Shown: positions 33,196 through 44,843 of the stretch, in pieces
Numbering within the stretch: position 1 is the first letter of the stretch
How the letters are laid out: every line of letters starts with the position of its first letter
Assembly (NCBI GenBank): GCA_947442105.1
Contig: CANEVH010000024.1
Coordinates: forward strand, 1 to 56,921
Direction of reading: 5' to 3'
DNA from: Comamonadaceae bacterium
GTDB lineage: Bacteria; Pseudomonadota; Gammaproteobacteria; Burkholderiales; Burkholderiaceae_C
DNA length: 56,921 bases
Notes under the pieces: generated by a model
Seen by the model: the letters and a program-made list of their open reading frames with translations, nothing else
Told to the model about the DNA's origin: nothing
Databases searched by the model: none
Translations under genes and position numbers: made by a program

Positions 33196-35064
33196 TTAAC
33201 CGCGCGGCAAAGCCAAACAACGCGCTATCGCCTCTTGCAGGCGCGCCATGTGAACCGGTTTGGTGACGAAGAAGTTCACGCCCGCGCCAATGGCTTCTTC
33301 TTGGGCGTTGTTCATGGCGTCGGCGGTGAGCGCAATGATGGGAATGTTGCGGGCCTTGCCCGCAAGCGCGCGTATGGCGCGGGTAGCGGCCAGGCCGTCC
33401 ATGACGGGCATGTGCACGTCCATCAGCACCAGGTCAAAGTCTTCGTTTTGCACGTAGGCCACGGCCAACTGGCCGTTTTCACAAAACGTGGTTTGGTAGC
33501 CCATGCGTTCGAGCAAGATGCCCACAAATTTGCGGTTGACCGGGTTGTCCTCTGCCACCAACACCCGGCGCGCTGCCGTCTGGCCCATGTCCGCGCTGGT
33601 GTTGGACAAGGGCACCAAAGTGGCGATCGCAGCGGGCGCATCACACAATTTAAAGGGCAGTTCCAAGGTAAAGCACGAGCCTTCGCCCGGATTGCTGCGC
33701 ACATCAATGTCGCCCTCCATCATCCGGGCCAGAGACTGGGAGATTTCCAAGCCAAGGCCAGAGCCGCCAAACTGGCGCGCCACGCTGTTGTCCACCTGGT
33801 GAAACCTTTGGAACAGTCCTTCAATGGCCTCCTCGGCCATGCCGATGCCAGTGTCCTCGACCGCAAAGCGCAAGATCGGCCCCGTCGTGGCCGGCGCGTC
33901 CCAGGGCAGCGGAGGCGCGCGGCTCACAATCACGGTCACGACGCCGCGTTCGGTGAACTTGATGGCGTTGTTAATCAGGTTAAAAAGAATCTGCTTGAGC
34001 CGGGTCACGTCCATCAGGCCCCACAGTGCAATGTCCGGGTGGACCTCAAACACGAAACCCAGGCCTTTGGCGGTTGCTTGTGGGCGGCTGACGTTTTCAA
34101 TATCCCTGAGCAAGTCAGGCAAATAGCAGGGTTCTGGGTTGATGCTTAGCTTTCCTTCGTCCAGCGCCGAAATGTCCAGAATGTCGTTGAGCACATTGAG
34201 CAAGTGGCTGGCCGAGGCGTTTGCCGTTCTCACATAGTCTGCTTGCTGGGCGTTCAGCCCGGTGGTGCTCAGCAGGCTCAACATGCCCAGAATGCCGTTG
34301 AACGGCGTGCGCAACTCATGGCTCATATTGGCCAAAAACTTGCTTTTGCTGCGGTTGGCCCGCTCGGCTTGGATCTGGGTTTCGCGAAAGTGGGCGTTGA
34401 GTTCCAGCGATTTGCGCCGTGCGCTGGCCTGCTTTAGCTCGTGCAAGCGCGTTGCCACCGCCGCCAGCACCAGCAAGAGCAGCACCGCCAGACCCAAGAG
34501 CGCGATGTACAGGTTTTGCTGCAACAACTGCGCCGCAGCCTGGTTGATTTGGCTGCTGGCAGACGCTTCTGCCGCGCTGCCCAGACGCTCAATGCCGGGT
34601 ACCTGCATTTGCGCCTCTGCCAGCATGGCCACCATCAGTTCGCTGCTGGGCCGCGCATCTGCCGCAGTACCCGCCAGGCGTTGGGCCCATGCGCGCGCAC
34701 GGTCGCTCAGTTCAACAATGGCCGGCTCGGCCCACAGTGCGGCAGATCCCCCAGACTGGCGCAATATTTCCATGCGGGTGTTGAGCAGCGCCAGTTGCAT
34801 GGCCAGTGCCTGGGGCTCTGCGGCATCGCCCTGCACCAATTGGCTGATCAAGCCTTCGCGAAAGCGCGAAAACTCCCGCTTAATCACGATCTCTGGCGCG
34901 TCGGCTGCCGCCAAGCGCATCGATTGCTCCGCCAGCATGGCTTGGTGGTGCTGCCATTGCAGGCCCAGTTGCATCAGCCCGAGCAGCGCCATGGCGCCCG
35001 CCAGCACAAACAGCCAGGCCAGGAACGGTACGGTCTTGATGCGATGGAACATGGCCGTTTTCAT
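33196..35064 (-). CDS. Hybrid sensor histidine kinase/response regulator
   Basis: A 622-aa membrane sensor: helix 1 at about 14-36, a periplasmic helical domain of about 150 residues, helix 2 at about 186-206, a HisKA domain with H249 in [15 protein letters not shown], a HATPase domain with N-box LINNAIKF (363-370), DTGIGM (404-409) and GSGLGLEIS (434-442), and a receiver with Asp549 in LVLMDVHMP and Lys in VTKPVH. No HPt domain is present, so phosphotransfer must use a separate protein. No cognate regulator is adjacent. I prefer the ATG at 35064; a TTG 9 codons upstream is the alternative. The signal is unknown. Confidence 0.93.
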   Translation of the reverse strand: MKTAMFHRIKTVPFLAWLFVLAGAMALLGLMQLGLQWQHHQAMLAEQSMRLAAADAPEIVIKREFSRFREGLISQLVQGDAAEPQALAMQLALLNTRMEILRQSGGSAALWAEPAIVELSDRARAWAQRLAGTAADARPSSELMVAMLAEAQMQVPGIERLGSAAEASASSQINQAAAQLLQQNLYIALLGLAVLLLLVLAAVATRLHELKQASARRKSLELNAHFRETQIQAERANRSKSKFLANMSHELRTPFNGILGMLSLLSTTGLNAQQADYVRTANASASHLLNVLNDILDISALDEGKLSINPEPCYLPDLLRDIENVSRPQATAKGLGFVFEVHPDIALWGLMDVTRLKQILFNLINNAIKFTERGVVTVIVSRAPPLPWDAPATTGPILRFAVEDTGIGMAEEAIEGLFQRFHQVDNSVARQFGGSGLGLEISQSLARMMEGDIDVRSNPGEGSCFTLELPFKLCDAPAAIATLVPLSNTSADMGQTAARRVLVAEDNPVNRKFVGILLERMGYQTTFCENGQLAVAYVQNEDFDLVLMDVHMPVMDGLAATRAIRALAGKARNIPIIALTADAMNNAQEEAIGAGVNFFVTKPVHMARLQEAIARCLALPRG

Positions 35065-35185
35065 CCCTGCAACGTTGGGTTCAGATTGCAAGCCTTAGGC
35101 GCTGCGGCTTCGGCCTTGCCAAAGGGGGAGCTTTGTAGCGGCGATGGCATGTGGGGAAAATGAAAGAAGCACGCCGTGACAGTCG

Positions 35186-36592
<1,407 letters not shown>

Positions 36593-36910
36593 TTAGGCGT
36601 AATGGCAAATGTAGTGAAAGGCCTCGGTCACGCGGATCTGGAATTTGCTGTCGCCCGGCACGCTAAAGCTTTGGCCTGCGCTCACGCTATGCCACTCGGC
36701 TTCACCTGCCAAAAGGTATTCACAAGCACCCGCCACGCATTCCATGACTTCAGGCGCTGCGGTGCCAAAGGTCAGCTCGGCCGGCAAAACCACGCCGACG
36801 GATTTTTTGCTGCCGTCGGGCAAGGTCAGACTGTGGCTGACGCATTTGCCGTCAAAGTAGACGCTGGCTTGGGTGGCGACGGTGGCGCCGTGGAGGTGGG
36901 TGGTGGTCAT
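36593..36910 (-). CDS. ppnP: Pyrimidine/purine nucleoside phosphorylase PpnP
   Basis: A 105-aa single cupin protein (formerly DUF1255). Matching segments are YFDGKCVSHSLTLPDGSKKSVGVVLP, LTFGTAAPEVMECVAGACEYLLAG, EWHSVSAGQSFSVPGDSKFQIRV and the terminal AFHYICHYA. PpnP splits several nucleosides with phosphate. I chose the ATG giving MTTTHLHGA; the upstream in-frame extension is Arg/Cys-rich and not family-like. Follows argG's start region on the same strand. Confidence 0.92.
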   Translation of the reverse strand: MTTTHLHGATVATQASVYFDGKCVSHSLTLPDGSKKSVGVVLPAELTFGTAAPEVMECVAGACEYLLAGEAEWHSVSAGQSFSVPGDSKFQIRVTEAFHYICHYA

Positions 36911-37046
36911 GGGTGCTAGATCAAGGTAGATCAATGAAGAAGGTGTGTGGGCGCGGTGCCAAGCCATATGAGGGACCCGGCAGCAGCGTGAAGCGGGCAT
37001 TTTATAGGCCCGCGGAGCCTCCTCTTTAAGGTGTTTCAGGCGGGAT

Positions 37047-37421
37047 TTACGCGCTTGGACTTACGCCGTGGTGGGCCGCAAACAGCGCCGGGCTAAAGCC
37101 CGCACTCAACGCGCCGTTGGGCCAGCGCACCACGGGGCGTTTGATCACGCTGGGGTGGGCGTGCATGAGCGCGCTGGCGCTGGGCGCATCTTGGGTGGCG
37201 GCTTGCAAGGCGGGGTCGAGCTTGCGCCAAGTCGTGCCCTTGCGGTTAACCAGCGCTTCCCAGCCCAGGGCATCAAGCCATTCGGCCAGCGCCTTCTCGG
37301 GCACGCCGGCTTTTTTGAAATCGTGGAACTGGTAGTCCACACCAGCGGCACTAAGCCAGTCGCGCGCTTTTTTGACGGTGTCGCAGTTGGGAATGCCGTA
37401 GACGGAGGCGATTGGTTTCAC
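37047..37421 (-). CDS. ArsC family reductase (YffB/Spx-like)
   Basis: A 124-aa thioredoxin-fold protein with GIPNCDTVKKARDWL (Cys13 at the active site), YQFHDFKKAGVP, LVNRKGTTWRKLD and KRPVVRWPNGALSAGFSP. A second Cys in CxxC form is absent, as in YffB. True arsenate reduction is not implied; the family includes uncharacterised glutathione-dependent reductases. Divergent from folC with 25 bases between. Confidence 0.88.
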   Translation of the reverse strand: MKPIASVYGIPNCDTVKKARDWLSAAGVDYQFHDFKKAGVPEKALAEWLDALGWEALVNRKGTTWRKLDPALQAATQDAPSASALMHAHPSVIKRPVVRWPNGALSAGFSPALFAAHHGVSPSA

Positions 37422-37446
37422 AGCGGTTTAGGAGTGGGTGTTAGAC

Positions 37447-38826
37447 ATGACTAGCATCATGCCACTGGCGCGCCGGGACTGGACTGCGCCAACGCCCCGC
37501 CAAGCGCTGCGCGACAATGCGGCGCATATGAAAAACCTGAACGACTGGCTGGCCTACTGCGAGCAACTGCACCCAAAAAACATCGACATGGGCCTGGAGC
37601 GCGTGCGCATGGTTGCCGCGCGCATGGGGCTGGCGCTGCATTGCCCGGTGATCACCGTGGCGGGCACCAACGGCAAGGGCTCGACCTGCGCCATGCTGGA
37701 ATCCATCTTGCTGCAGGCCGGTTACCGCACCGCCGTGTATTCGTCCCCGCACCTGGTGCATTTTGAAGAACGCCTGCGCTTGCAGGGCCAGATGGTGCAA
37801 GCCGAAGCATTGGTTGCCGGGTTTGCCGCAGTGGAGGCGGCGCGCACCCTGGGGGACGCGGTGTCGCTCACCTATTTTGAGTTTTCCACCCTGGCCATTC
37901 TGGACGTGATCTCGCGCACGCCGCTGGACGTGGTGATTCTGGAAGTGGGCTTGGGCGGGCGCCTGGACGCCGTCAACATCATCGACCCCGATTGCGCTGT
38001 GATCACCAGCATCGACCTCGACCACATGGAGTTTTTGGGCCACGACCGCGAAACCATTGGCCTAGAAAAGGCCGGCATCATGCGCGCCGGTCGCCCGGTG
38101 GTGGTCAGCGACCCGGTGCCACCGCAAAGCGTGCTCGACCACGCGCAGCGCATTGGCGCGGACCTGTGGCGCGTGGGCCAGGACTTCAACGTTTCCGGCG
38201 ACCCGCAGCAGTGGAACTGGGCCGGGCGCGGGCGGCGCTACAGCGGGCTGGCCTACCCTGCGCTGCGCGGCGCCAACCAGCTGGTCAATGCCTCGGGCGT
38301 GCTCGCGGCGCTCACCGCCTTGCGCGAGAAGCTACCCGTCACCGCCCAAGCCATCCGCAATGGCCTGGCCTTTGTGGAGTTTGCCGGGCGCTTTCAAATC
38401 ATTGCTGGCCAGCCTACGCTGGTGCTGGACGTGGCGCACAACCCCCATTCGGTGGCCGCGCTGGCAGCCAATTTGGACGCCATGGGCTACTTCCCCTGCA
38501 CCCACGCCGTCTTTGGCGCCATGGCAGACAAAGACCTGGCGCCCATGCTCGCGCGCATCAACCCGGTCATTGACCGCTGGTATTTCACCGATTTGCCCAC
38601 CGCGCGCGCTGCCACTGCGCTCCAATTGCAGGCGCGCTGGCTGGCCCAAAATCCACCGGCGCAGGCGCGCTCCGCCGTGTTCTCTGACCCGGTTAGCGCC
38701 CTCGCTGCAGCAGTGGCTGCGGCAGACCCCGCTGATAGAATCGTGGTCTTTGGATCGTTCTACACGGTGGGCGGCGTCATGCAGCAAGGCCTGCCCCGGC
38801 TGCACGGCGCGCACCTGAGTTCTTGA
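37447..38826 (+). CDS. folC: Dihydrofolate synthase/folylpolyglutamate synthase
   Basis: A 459-aa bifunctional Mur-ligase-fold enzyme that adds glutamate to dihydropteroate and folates. P-loop GTNGKGST lies near residue 73, then YSSPHLVHFEERLRL, VILEVGLGGRLDAVN, SIDLDHMEFLGHDRETIGLEKAGIMR and LVLDVAHNPHSVAALA. Start choice is uncertain: GTG 37438, ATG 37447 and ATG 37528 are all in frame. AGGAG at 37430 favours 37447, while similarity begins only near 37528. The SPOR protein gene follows at 15 bases. Confidence 0.93.
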   Translation: MTSIMPLARRDWTAPTPRQALRDNAAHMKNLNDWLAYCEQLHPKNIDMGLERVRMVAARMGLALHCPVITVAGTNGKGSTCAMLESILLQAGYRTAVYSSPHLVHFEERLRLQGQMVQAEALVAGFAAVEAARTLGDAVSLTYFEFSTLAILDVISRTPLDVVILEVGLGGRLDAVNIIDPDCAVITSIDLDHMEFLGHDRETIGLEKAGIMRAGRPVVVSDPVPPQSVLDHAQRIGADLWRVGQDFNVSGDPQQWNWAGRGRRYSGLAYPALRGANQLVNASGVLAALTALREKLPVTAQAIRNGLAFVEFAGRFQIIAGQPTLVLDVAHNPHSVAALAANLDAMGYFPCTHAVFGAMADKDLAPMLARINPVIDRWYFTDLPTARAATALQLQARWLAQNPPAQARSAVFSDPVSALAAAVAAADPADRIVVFGSFYTVGGVMQQGLPRLHGAHLSS

Positions 38827-38841
38827 GGATCTACCCCCGCT

Positions 38842-39636
38842 ATGGCCTTTTTTAAATTCCGCAAAAATGGCGCTGAACAGTCCGGTCCAAGCCCCGTGAC
38901 TGAAAGCCTGGAGGTCCTACGCAAGCGTGCGCGCCACCGGCTCATCGGTGCGGCGGCCTTGGTGCTGGTGGGCGTGGTCGGTTTTCCCTTGCTGTTTGAC
39001 AGCCAGCCCCGGCCGATTGCGGTGGACATTGCGATCGATATCCCGGACAAAACCAAAACCGCTCCGCTGGGCGCCGCGCCAGCCAGTGCGCCTGCGGCGG
39101 CTTTGGCCTCGGTGCCTGCCACCGCAGCGAGCGGTGCCCCAGCAAGCGATACATCAACCGTCATCGCTGTGCCTGACAAACCTTCCCCCACGGTGCTTGC
39201 GCCCGCCGCATCTGCAGCAGTTGCGAAATCGCAGCCCAAACCAGAAGCCAAAACAGAAGTCAAGGCAGAAGCGAAGGCAGAGGTCAAACCCGATCCCAAG
39301 GCCGACACCAAGGCAGCGTCCAAACCCGACGGCAAGACGTCGCAGGGCGACAAAGCGCAGGCCCTGCTCGACGGCAAGGATCCGGCCAAATCTGCTACAT
39401 CAGCCGCACCGCGCTACACCGTGCAAGTGGGTGCGTTTGCGGACGCGCAAAAAGCGCAAGAGGTGCGCGCCGCTTTAGAGAAAGCGGGCATCAAGACCTA
39501 TACCCAGGTGGTGGTAACCGCCGATGGCAAGCGCACCCGTGTGCGCGCTGGCCCTTGGCAAGACCGGGCTGAGGCTGAAAAAACGGCAGAAAAAATCAAA
39601 AAATTGAACCTGTCTGCCTCTGTGTTGACCCTCTAA
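38842..39636 (+). CDS. SPOR domain-containing protein (DedD/FtsN-like)
   Basis: A 264-aa bitopic protein: cytosolic start with MAFFKFRKNG and ESLEVLRKRARHRLIG, one helix (AAALVLVGVVGFPLLF, about 34-50), a long Ala/Pro/Lys linker with repeated KAEAK-type words (about 70-185) and a SPOR domain (RYTVQVGAFADAQKAQEVRA to the end) that binds denuded septal peptidoglycan. This is the layout of DedD/FtsN cell division proteins. It sits between folC and cvpA, as in other proteobacteria where dedD is between folC and cvpA. Confidence 0.9.
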   Translation: MAFFKFRKNGAEQSGPSPVTESLEVLRKRARHRLIGAAALVLVGVVGFPLLFDSQPRPIAVDIAIDIPDKTKTAPLGAAPASAPAAALASVPATAASGAPASDTSTVIAVPDKPSPTVLAPAASAAVAKSQPKPEAKTEVKAEAKAEVKPDPKADTKAASKPDGKTSQGDKAQALLDGKDPAKSATSAAPRYTVQVGAFADAQKAQEVRAALEKAGIKTYTQVVVTADGKRTRVRAGPWQDRAEAEKTAEKIKKLNLSASVLTL

Positions 39637-39649
39637 GCCAAGGACGCGC

Positions 39650-40135
39650 GTGGCTAACCTGGATTGGATTTTCCTTGCGGTGATGGCCTTTTCTGCGGTG
39701 GTGGGCGTGGTCCGGGGCTTGATTACCGAAGTTTTTTCCTTGTTGAGTTGGCTTGTCGCGTTTACGCTTGCGCACCGCCTGGCGCCGCAAGTTGCGCCCT
39801 TGGTGCCCATGGGTGGCGCCAGCGAGAACCTGCGCTACGCCGCCGGTTTTGTCGCGGTGTTTGTGGGTGCGCTGATGGCGGGCGCACTGGTGGTTTTTTT
39901 GATCAACAAGGTGATGGCGGTGGCGGGCTTGCGGCCCATTGATAGAGTTTTGGGCGGTGCTTTTGGTGCTGGGCGGGGCACGGTGCTGCTGCTCGTCGTC
40001 ACCGTGGTGGTGGGATTGACGCCGCTGCGCCAAAGCAACTGGTGGCTTGAGGCCCACGGACCGCGCTTGGCCGAAGCCGCGCTGGCCGGTTTGAAGCCGC
40101 TGTTACCCGACGGATTTGCGAAATTTTTTCCCTGA
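39650..40135 (+). CDS. cvpA: CvpA family membrane protein
   Basis: A 161-aa inner membrane protein of four helices: LDWIFLAVMAFSAVVGVVRGLITEVFSLLSWLVAF, RYAAGFVAVFVGALMAGALVVFLI and the loop GLRPIDRVLGGAFGAGRG, which is the conserved CvpA signature. It starts with GTG, supported by AAGGA 7 bases before. Linked with colicin V production and envelope maintenance; exact role unknown. It directly precedes purF, the usual neighbour. Confidence 0.93.
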   Translation: MANLDWIFLAVMAFSAVVGVVRGLITEVFSLLSWLVAFTLAHRLAPQVAPLVPMGGASENLRYAAGFVAVFVGALMAGALVVFLINKVMAVAGLRPIDRVLGGAFGAGRGTVLLLVVTVVVGLTPLRQSNWWLEAHGPRLAEAALAGLKPLLPDGFAKFFP

Positions 40136-40153
40136 GCGAGTAAACCAAAAACC

Positions 40154-41653
40154 ATGTGTGGAATCGTCGGCGTTGTCAGCAACGCACCTGTGAACCAGCT
40201 CATCTATGACGCCTTGTTGCTGCTGCAGCACCGGGGCCAGGATGCGGCGGGCATCGTCACCCAGCAAGAGCGCAAGTTCTTTATGCACAAGGCCAAGGGC
40301 ATGGTCAAAGACGTGTTTCGCACCCGCAATATGCGCTCGCTGCCCGGCAACTGTGGCCTGGGCCAAGTGCGCTACCCCACGGCCGGCAACGCCTACAGCG
40401 AAGAAGAGGCGCAGCCCTTTTATGTGAACGCCCCGTTTGGCATTGTGCTGGTGCACAACGGCAACCTGACCAACGCGCACGCGCTCAAGCGCGAGTTGTT
40501 CAACAAAGACCACCGCCATATCAATACCGAAAGTGATTCGGAGGTGCTGCTCAACGTGTTGGCCCATGAGCTGGAGCACGCCAGCCGTGGCATGCCGCTG
40601 CTGCCCGAGCACTTGTTTGCAGCGGTGCGCAATGTGCATGCACGAGTCAAAGGCTCGTACGCGGTGATTGCGCTCATTGCCGGCCACGGCGTGCTGGCGT
40701 TTCGCGACCCGCATGGCATTCGCCCCTTGTGCATGGGCCGCAGCGCGGACAACGTGGTGCTGGCCAGCGAGTCAGTGGCGCTGGAAGGCACGCTGCACAA
40801 ATTTGAGCGCAATATCGACCCCGGCGAGGCGGTGTTTGTCAACTTGCAAGGCGAAGTGCTGGCGCAGCAATGCGCCGATGCGCCCAGGCTCAACCCCTGC
40901 ATTTTTGAGTTCGTTTACCTGGCCCGCCCTGACTCGGTGATGGACGGTATTTCGGTCTACCAGGCGCGGCTTAATTTGGGCGAAACCCTGGCCAAGCGTG
41001 TGGTGTCCACCGTGCCGCCCAGCGAGATTGACGTGGTCATTCCCATCCCCGAGTCCAGCCGCCCGAGTGCGGCGCAACTGGCGCAGTTGCTGGGCTTGCC
41101 CTACCGCGAAGGCTTTGTGAAAAACCGCTACGTGGGCCGCACCTTCATCATGCCGGGGCAGGCGGTGCGCAAAAAATCGGTGCGACAAAAGCTCAATGTG
41201 ATTGCCAGCGAGTTCAAGGGCCGCAATGTGCTGCTGGTGGACGACTCCATCGTACGCGGCACCACCAGCAAAGAGATTGTGCAAATGGCGCGCGACGCCG
41301 GTGCGCGCCGCGTCTACCTGGCCAGCGCCGCGCCGCCGGTGCGCTATCCCAACGTCTACGGCATCGACATGCCCACCAGCAGCGAACTGGTCGCCCACAA
41401 CCGCAGCGTGGAAGAAATCCGCGCCATCATCGGCTGCGACGCCTTGATTTACCAAGACGTGGCCGGCATGAAAAAAGCGGTGGGTTCGCTCAACCCGGCC
41501 ATTGCCGACTTTGACGCCTCGTGCTTTGACGGCGTTTACGTGACTGGCGACATCACCAGCGACGACATCACCCGCCTGAGTGCCACACGCGGTGGCAGCG
41601 AAGAAGACCAAGACGACAACTCACGCCTTGCATTGCCCAACCACCAAGATTGA
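40154..41653 (+). CDS. purF: Amidophosphoribosyltransferase
   Basis: A 499-aa enzyme of the first committed purine step (PRPP + glutamine to phosphoribosylamine). The nucleophile Cys2 follows the initiator Met (MCGIVGVVSNAPVN), starting the Ntn glutaminase domain (LLLQHRGQDAAG, HNGNLTNA, DSEVLLNVL). The phosphoribosyltransferase domain has the PRPP loop VLLVDDSIVRGTTSKE near residue 360. No iron-sulfur pattern of the Bacillus type is seen. Follows cvpA at 18 bases and precedes metZ at 19 bases. Confidence 0.97.
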   Translation: MCGIVGVVSNAPVNQLIYDALLLLQHRGQDAAGIVTQQERKFFMHKAKGMVKDVFRTRNMRSLPGNCGLGQVRYPTAGNAYSEEEAQPFYVNAPFGIVLVHNGNLTNAHALKRELFNKDHRHINTESDSEVLLNVLAHELEHASRGMPLLPEHLFAAVRNVHARVKGSYAVIALIAGHGVLAFRDPHGIRPLCMGRSADNVVLASESVALEGTLHKFERNIDPGEAVFVNLQGEVLAQQCADAPRLNPCIFEFVYLARPDSVMDGISVYQARLNLGETLAKRVVSTVPPSEIDVVIPIPESSRPSAAQLAQLLGLPYREGFVKNRYVGRTFIMPGQAVRKKSVRQKLNVIASEFKGRNVLLVDDSIVRGTTSKEIVQMARDAGARRVYLASAAPPVRYPNVYGIDMPTSSELVAHNRSVEEIRAIIGCDALIYQDVAGMKKAVGSLNPAIADFDASCFDGVYVTGDITSDDITRLSATRGGSEEDQDDNSRLALPNHQD

Positions 41654-41672
41654 TTTCAAACCCATCGCCTCC

Positions 41673-42884
41673 ATGACCCCGAAGAAAGAAACGACAGCTT
41701 TGCACCGCGACACACTCGCTGTTCGTGAGGCCGTAGCGCGCAGCCAGTACGGCGAAAACTCCGAAGCCCTGTACCTGACCAGCGGCTACGTCCAGCCCTC
41801 GGCCCGTGCGGCAGCGGCCCGCTTTGCAGGCGAAGAAGAGGGCTTCACCTATGGCCGCTACGGCAACCCCACGGTTGCCAGTTTTGAGCAGCGCTTGGCC
41901 GCCATGGAGGGCACCGAGGCCTGCATGTCCACCGCCTCGGGCATGTCGGCGATTTTGCTAATGTGCATGGGCCTGCTCAAGTCTGGCGACCACGTGCTGT
42001 GCTCGCAGTCCATGTTTGGCTCCACCATCAAACTGATTGGCACGGATTTGGCCAAGTTTGGCGTGGAATCGACCTTTGTTGCGCAAACCGATGTGTCCGC
42101 CTGGGCCGCCGCGGTGCGCCCGAACACCAAGCTGCTCTTCGCCGAAACACCGACCAATCCCTTGACGGAAGTGTGCGACATCCGCGCGCTGGCCGATATT
42201 GCCCATCAATCGGGTGCGCTGCTTGCAGTGGACAACTGCTTTGCCACACCGGCCTTGCAACTGCCAGTTACGCTGGGCGCGGACATCATCATGCATTCGG
42301 GCACCAAGTACCTAGACGGCCAGGGCCGCGTCATGGCCGGCGCCTTGTGCGCCAGCCAGCAGCTCGTCACCGAGAAATTTTTGCCGGTACTCAAGAGCGC
42401 GGGAATGACGCTAGCTCCTTTCAACGCCTGGGTCGTACTCAAGGGCCTGGAAACGCTGGACATCCGCATGCGTGCCCAATCCGCCAACGCGCTGGCGCTG
42501 GGCCACTGGCTGGAGCAATGCAAGTCGGTGCAGCGCGTGTTCTATCCCGGCCTGGCCAGCCACCCGCAGCACGCCCTGGCCATGCGCCAGCAGTCCGGCT
42601 GCGGCGGCGCGGTGCTGTCCTTTGAAGTGAAGGCGGACAGCCCGGCGCAAGCCCGAGAGCGGGCCTTCCACGTGCTAGACAGCATGCAAGTCCTGTCCTT
42701 GTCCACCAATCTGGGCGATACCAAAACCTTGGTGGCCCATCCGGCAAGCACTTCGCATGGGCGTCTCACCGATGCGCAGCGCCAGTCTGCCGGCGTAAGC
42801 CAAGGCCTGATCCGCGTCGCGGTGGGCCTGGAACACATAGATGACATCGCGACCGACCTGGCGCGTGGACTGGAAACCCTCTGA
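41673..42884 (+). CDS. metZ: O-succinylhomoserine sulfhydrylase
   Basis: A 403-aa PLP enzyme of the Cys/Met metabolism family that makes homocysteine from O-succinylhomoserine and sulfide. Family marks are [59 protein letters not shown] and the PLP Lys in [12 protein letters not shown] (about residue 211). Placement after purF matches other Burkholderiales and Pseudomonas, where the gene is metZ. Acetyl- versus succinyl-homoserine preference cannot be settled from sequence. Confidence 0.93.
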   Translation: MTPKKETTALHRDTLAVREAVARSQYGENSEALYLTSGYVQPSARAAAARFAGEEEGFTYGRYGNPTVASFEQRLAAMEGTEACMSTASGMSAILLMCMGLLKSGDHVLCSQSMFGSTIKLIGTDLAKFGVESTFVAQTDVSAWAAAVRPNTKLLFAETPTNPLTEVCDIRALADIAHQSGALLAVDNCFATPALQLPVTLGADIIMHSGTKYLDGQGRVMAGALCASQQLVTEKFLPVLKSAGMTLAPFNAWVVLKGLETLDIRMRAQSANALALGHWLEQCKSVQRVFYPGLASHPQHALAMRQQSGCGGAVLSFEVKADSPAQARERAFHVLDSMQVLSLSTNLGDTKTLVAHPASTSHGRLTDAQRQSAGVSQGLIRVAVGLEHIDDIATDLARGLETL

Positions 42885-42885
42885 C

Positions 42886-44289
42886 ATGACGAAAACCCGC
42901 ACCCGTTTTGCGCCGTCCCCCACCGGCTTTATCCACCTGGGCAACATCCGCTCGGCGCTCTATCCTTGGGCTTTTGCGCGTGCTACCGGCGGCGACTTCA
43001 TTTTGCGCATTGAAGACACCGACCAAGACCGCAGCACCCAGGCAGCGGTGGACGTGATCATCGAAGGTATGCGCTGGCTGGGCTTGGACTACGACGAAGG
43101 CCCGTTCTACCAAATGCAGCGCATGGACCGCTACAAGCAGGTGCTGCTGGAATTGCAGGCTGCGGGTTGGGTCTACCCCTGCTACATGGGCATGGAAGAG
43201 CTCGACGCCCTGCGCGAGCGCCAAATGCAGGCCAAAGAAAAGCCCCGCTACGACGGCACTTGGCGCCCCGCGCCCGGAAAGGTCTTGCCGCCCGTGCCCG
43301 CAGGCGTGCAGCCGGTGTTGCGCTTCAAGAATCCGCAAGGCGGCAGCGTGGTGTGGGAGGACAAAGTCAAGGGCCGCATCGAAATCAGCAATGACGAGCT
43401 GGATGATCTGGTCATCGCGCGTCCGGCCCAGCCTGGAGAGACCGTCGGCACGCCCACCTACAACTTTTGCGTAGTGGTGGACGACGTGGACATGGCGATC
43501 ACCCATGTGATTCGCGGCGACGACCACGTGAACAACACACCACGCCAGATCAACATCTTTCACGCGCTTGGAAAAACGCCCCCGGTCTATGCCCATTTGC
43601 CCACCGTGCTCAACGAGCAAGGCGAGAAGATGAGCAAGCGCAACGGCGCCAAGGCGGTCACCCAATACGCGCTGGAGGGCTATTTGCCCGAGGCCATGGT
43701 GAACTACCTGGCGCGCCTGGGCTGGAGCCATGGTGACGATGAAATCTTCAGCCGCGCGCAGTTTTTGGAGTGGTTCAATCTGGACCACCTGGGCCGCAGC
43801 GCCGCGCAGTTTGACGAAGCCAAGCTGCGTTGGGTAAACGCCCAGCACCTCAAAGCCATGGCGGGCGAGGCGCTGGCACCCTTGGTGCAGGCGCACTTGC
43901 AGCGCCAGGGTTTGCTTGCGAACGAAAGACTGGCCGCGCTGTGCGATTTGTTCAAAGACCGGTGTGACACCACGCTGGCCCTGGCGGGCTGGATTGCGCG
44001 TTTTTATGCGGATGTGGTGCCAGACGATGCCGAGTGGGCACAGCACGTGACAGATGCTGTCAAGCCAGCCGTAGCCCTGTTGCGGACCCGCTTGGCCGCG
44101 TGCGCATGGGACAAGGCCAGCATAGCCGCTGTGCTCAAAGAGGTGCTGGCGCAGACGGGCTTGAAAATGCCGCAGCTCGCCATGCCGGTGCGCGTGCTGG
44201 TGATGGGAACCGCCCAAACCCCTTCCTTGGACGCGGTGCTGTCTCTGTGCGACCGAGAAATAGTTCTCGCGCGGCTCGGGAAGGCCTGA
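42886..44289 (+). CDS. gltX: Glutamate-tRNA ligase
   Basis: A 467-aa class I aminoacyl-tRNA synthetase. The HIGH-type motif is HLGN (residues 17-20, within [19 protein letters not shown]) and KMSKR is near 248-252 in [15 protein letters not shown]. The GluRS segment [12 protein letters not shown] is near residue 45. It starts one base after the metZ stop. A tRNA-Glu gene, its own substrate, lies about 175 bases downstream. Confidence 0.97.
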   Translation: MTKTRTRFAPSPTGFIHLGNIRSALYPWAFARATGGDFILRIEDTDQDRSTQAAVDVIIEGMRWLGLDYDEGPFYQMQRMDRYKQVLLELQAAGWVYPCYMGMEELDALRERQMQAKEKPRYDGTWRPAPGKVLPPVPAGVQPVLRFKNPQGGSVVWEDKVKGRIEISNDELDDLVIARPAQPGETVGTPTYNFCVVVDDVDMAITHVIRGDDHVNNTPRQINIFHALGKTPPVYAHLPTVLNEQGEKMSKRNGAKAVTQYALEGYLPEAMVNYLARLGWSHGDDEIFSRAQFLEWFNLDHLGRSAAQFDEAKLRWVNAQHLKAMAGEALAPLVQAHLQRQGLLANERLAALCDLFKDRCDTTLALAGWIARFYADVVPDDAEWAQHVTDAVKPAVALLRTRLAACAWDKASIAAVLKEVLAQTGLKMPQLAMPVRVLVMGTAQTPSLDAVLSLCDREIVLARLGKA

Positions 44290-44299
44290 ATTTACTGGT

Positions 44300-44305
44300 T
44301 ATAAT
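44300..44305 (+). promoter_or_regulatory. -10 element of the tRNA cluster
   Basis: A consensus TATAAT hexamer lies about 50 bases before the first tRNA gene. TTTACT stands directly upstream, but the region at normal -35 distance (end of gltX) is poor. It is probably the promoter of the Ala-Glu-Asp tRNA operon. Confidence 0.5.
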
Positions 44306-44353
44306 TTGAGGCTCGGAAGTAAAGAGCTTTGCCTAGAGAAGTTCTTCGGTTTA

Positions 44354-44429
<76 letters not shown>

Positions 44430-44464
44430 AAAGCTTTCGAGAAAACGGATCAGTCCAAGGTTTT

Positions 44465-44540
44465 GACCCCATCGTCTAGAGGCCTAGGACATCACCCTTT
44501 CACGGTGAGTACCGGGGTTCGAATCCCCGTGGGGTCGCCA
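44465..44540 (+). tRNA. tRNA-Glu (TTC)
   Basis: A 76-base cloverleaf with encoded CCA. Acceptor GACCCCA pairs with TGGGGTC, discriminator G. The anticodon stem TCACC/GGTGA holds loop CTTTCAC, anticodon TTC. The T arm contains GGTTCGAATCC. It lies 35 bases after tRNA-Ala. Confidence 0.97.
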
Positions 44541-44597
44541 GATTCACCGCCAGGTGATGAAAGCAAAAAGTAGACAACGGCAACGTTGTCGCTACCA

Positions 44598-44674
44598 GGA
44601 GTGGTAGTTCAGTTGGTTAGAATACCGGCCTGTCACGCCGGGGGTCGCGGGTTCGAGTCCCGTCCACTCCGCCA
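44598..44674 (+). tRNA. tRNA-Asp (GTC)
   Basis: A 77-base cloverleaf with encoded CCA. Acceptor GGAGTGG pairs with CCACTCC, discriminator G. The anticodon stem CCGGC/GCCGG holds loop CTGTCAC, anticodon GTC. It is the last gene of the tRNA cluster, directly before a strong terminator. Confidence 0.97.
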
Positions 44675-44681
44675 AAAAATG

Positions 44682-44715
44682 AAAACCCCAAGCAGGTAAC
44701 TGCTTGGGGTTTTTC
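44682..44715 (+). terminator. Intrinsic terminator of the tRNA cluster
   Basis: A perfect 12-base stem AACCCCAAGCAG/CTGCTTGGGGTT with a GTAA loop is followed by TTTT. Placed 10 bases after tRNA-Asp. Confidence 0.95.
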
Positions 44716-44843
44716 TGTTTTACGGTCTCACAGACCGCAGTTCCGTCGTGCTGGCCGAGCCTGAATTAATTCGGTGGGCTGTCATTTCGCACTCCCCCAA
44801 AGGCGCAAGTGGCGCCATGGGGGAGATCAACAGCAACCAGCCC

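Noticed and set aside
42766..44217. Minus-strand frame of 483 codons opposite gltX
   Set aside because: Antisense shadow of a clearly conserved synthetase.
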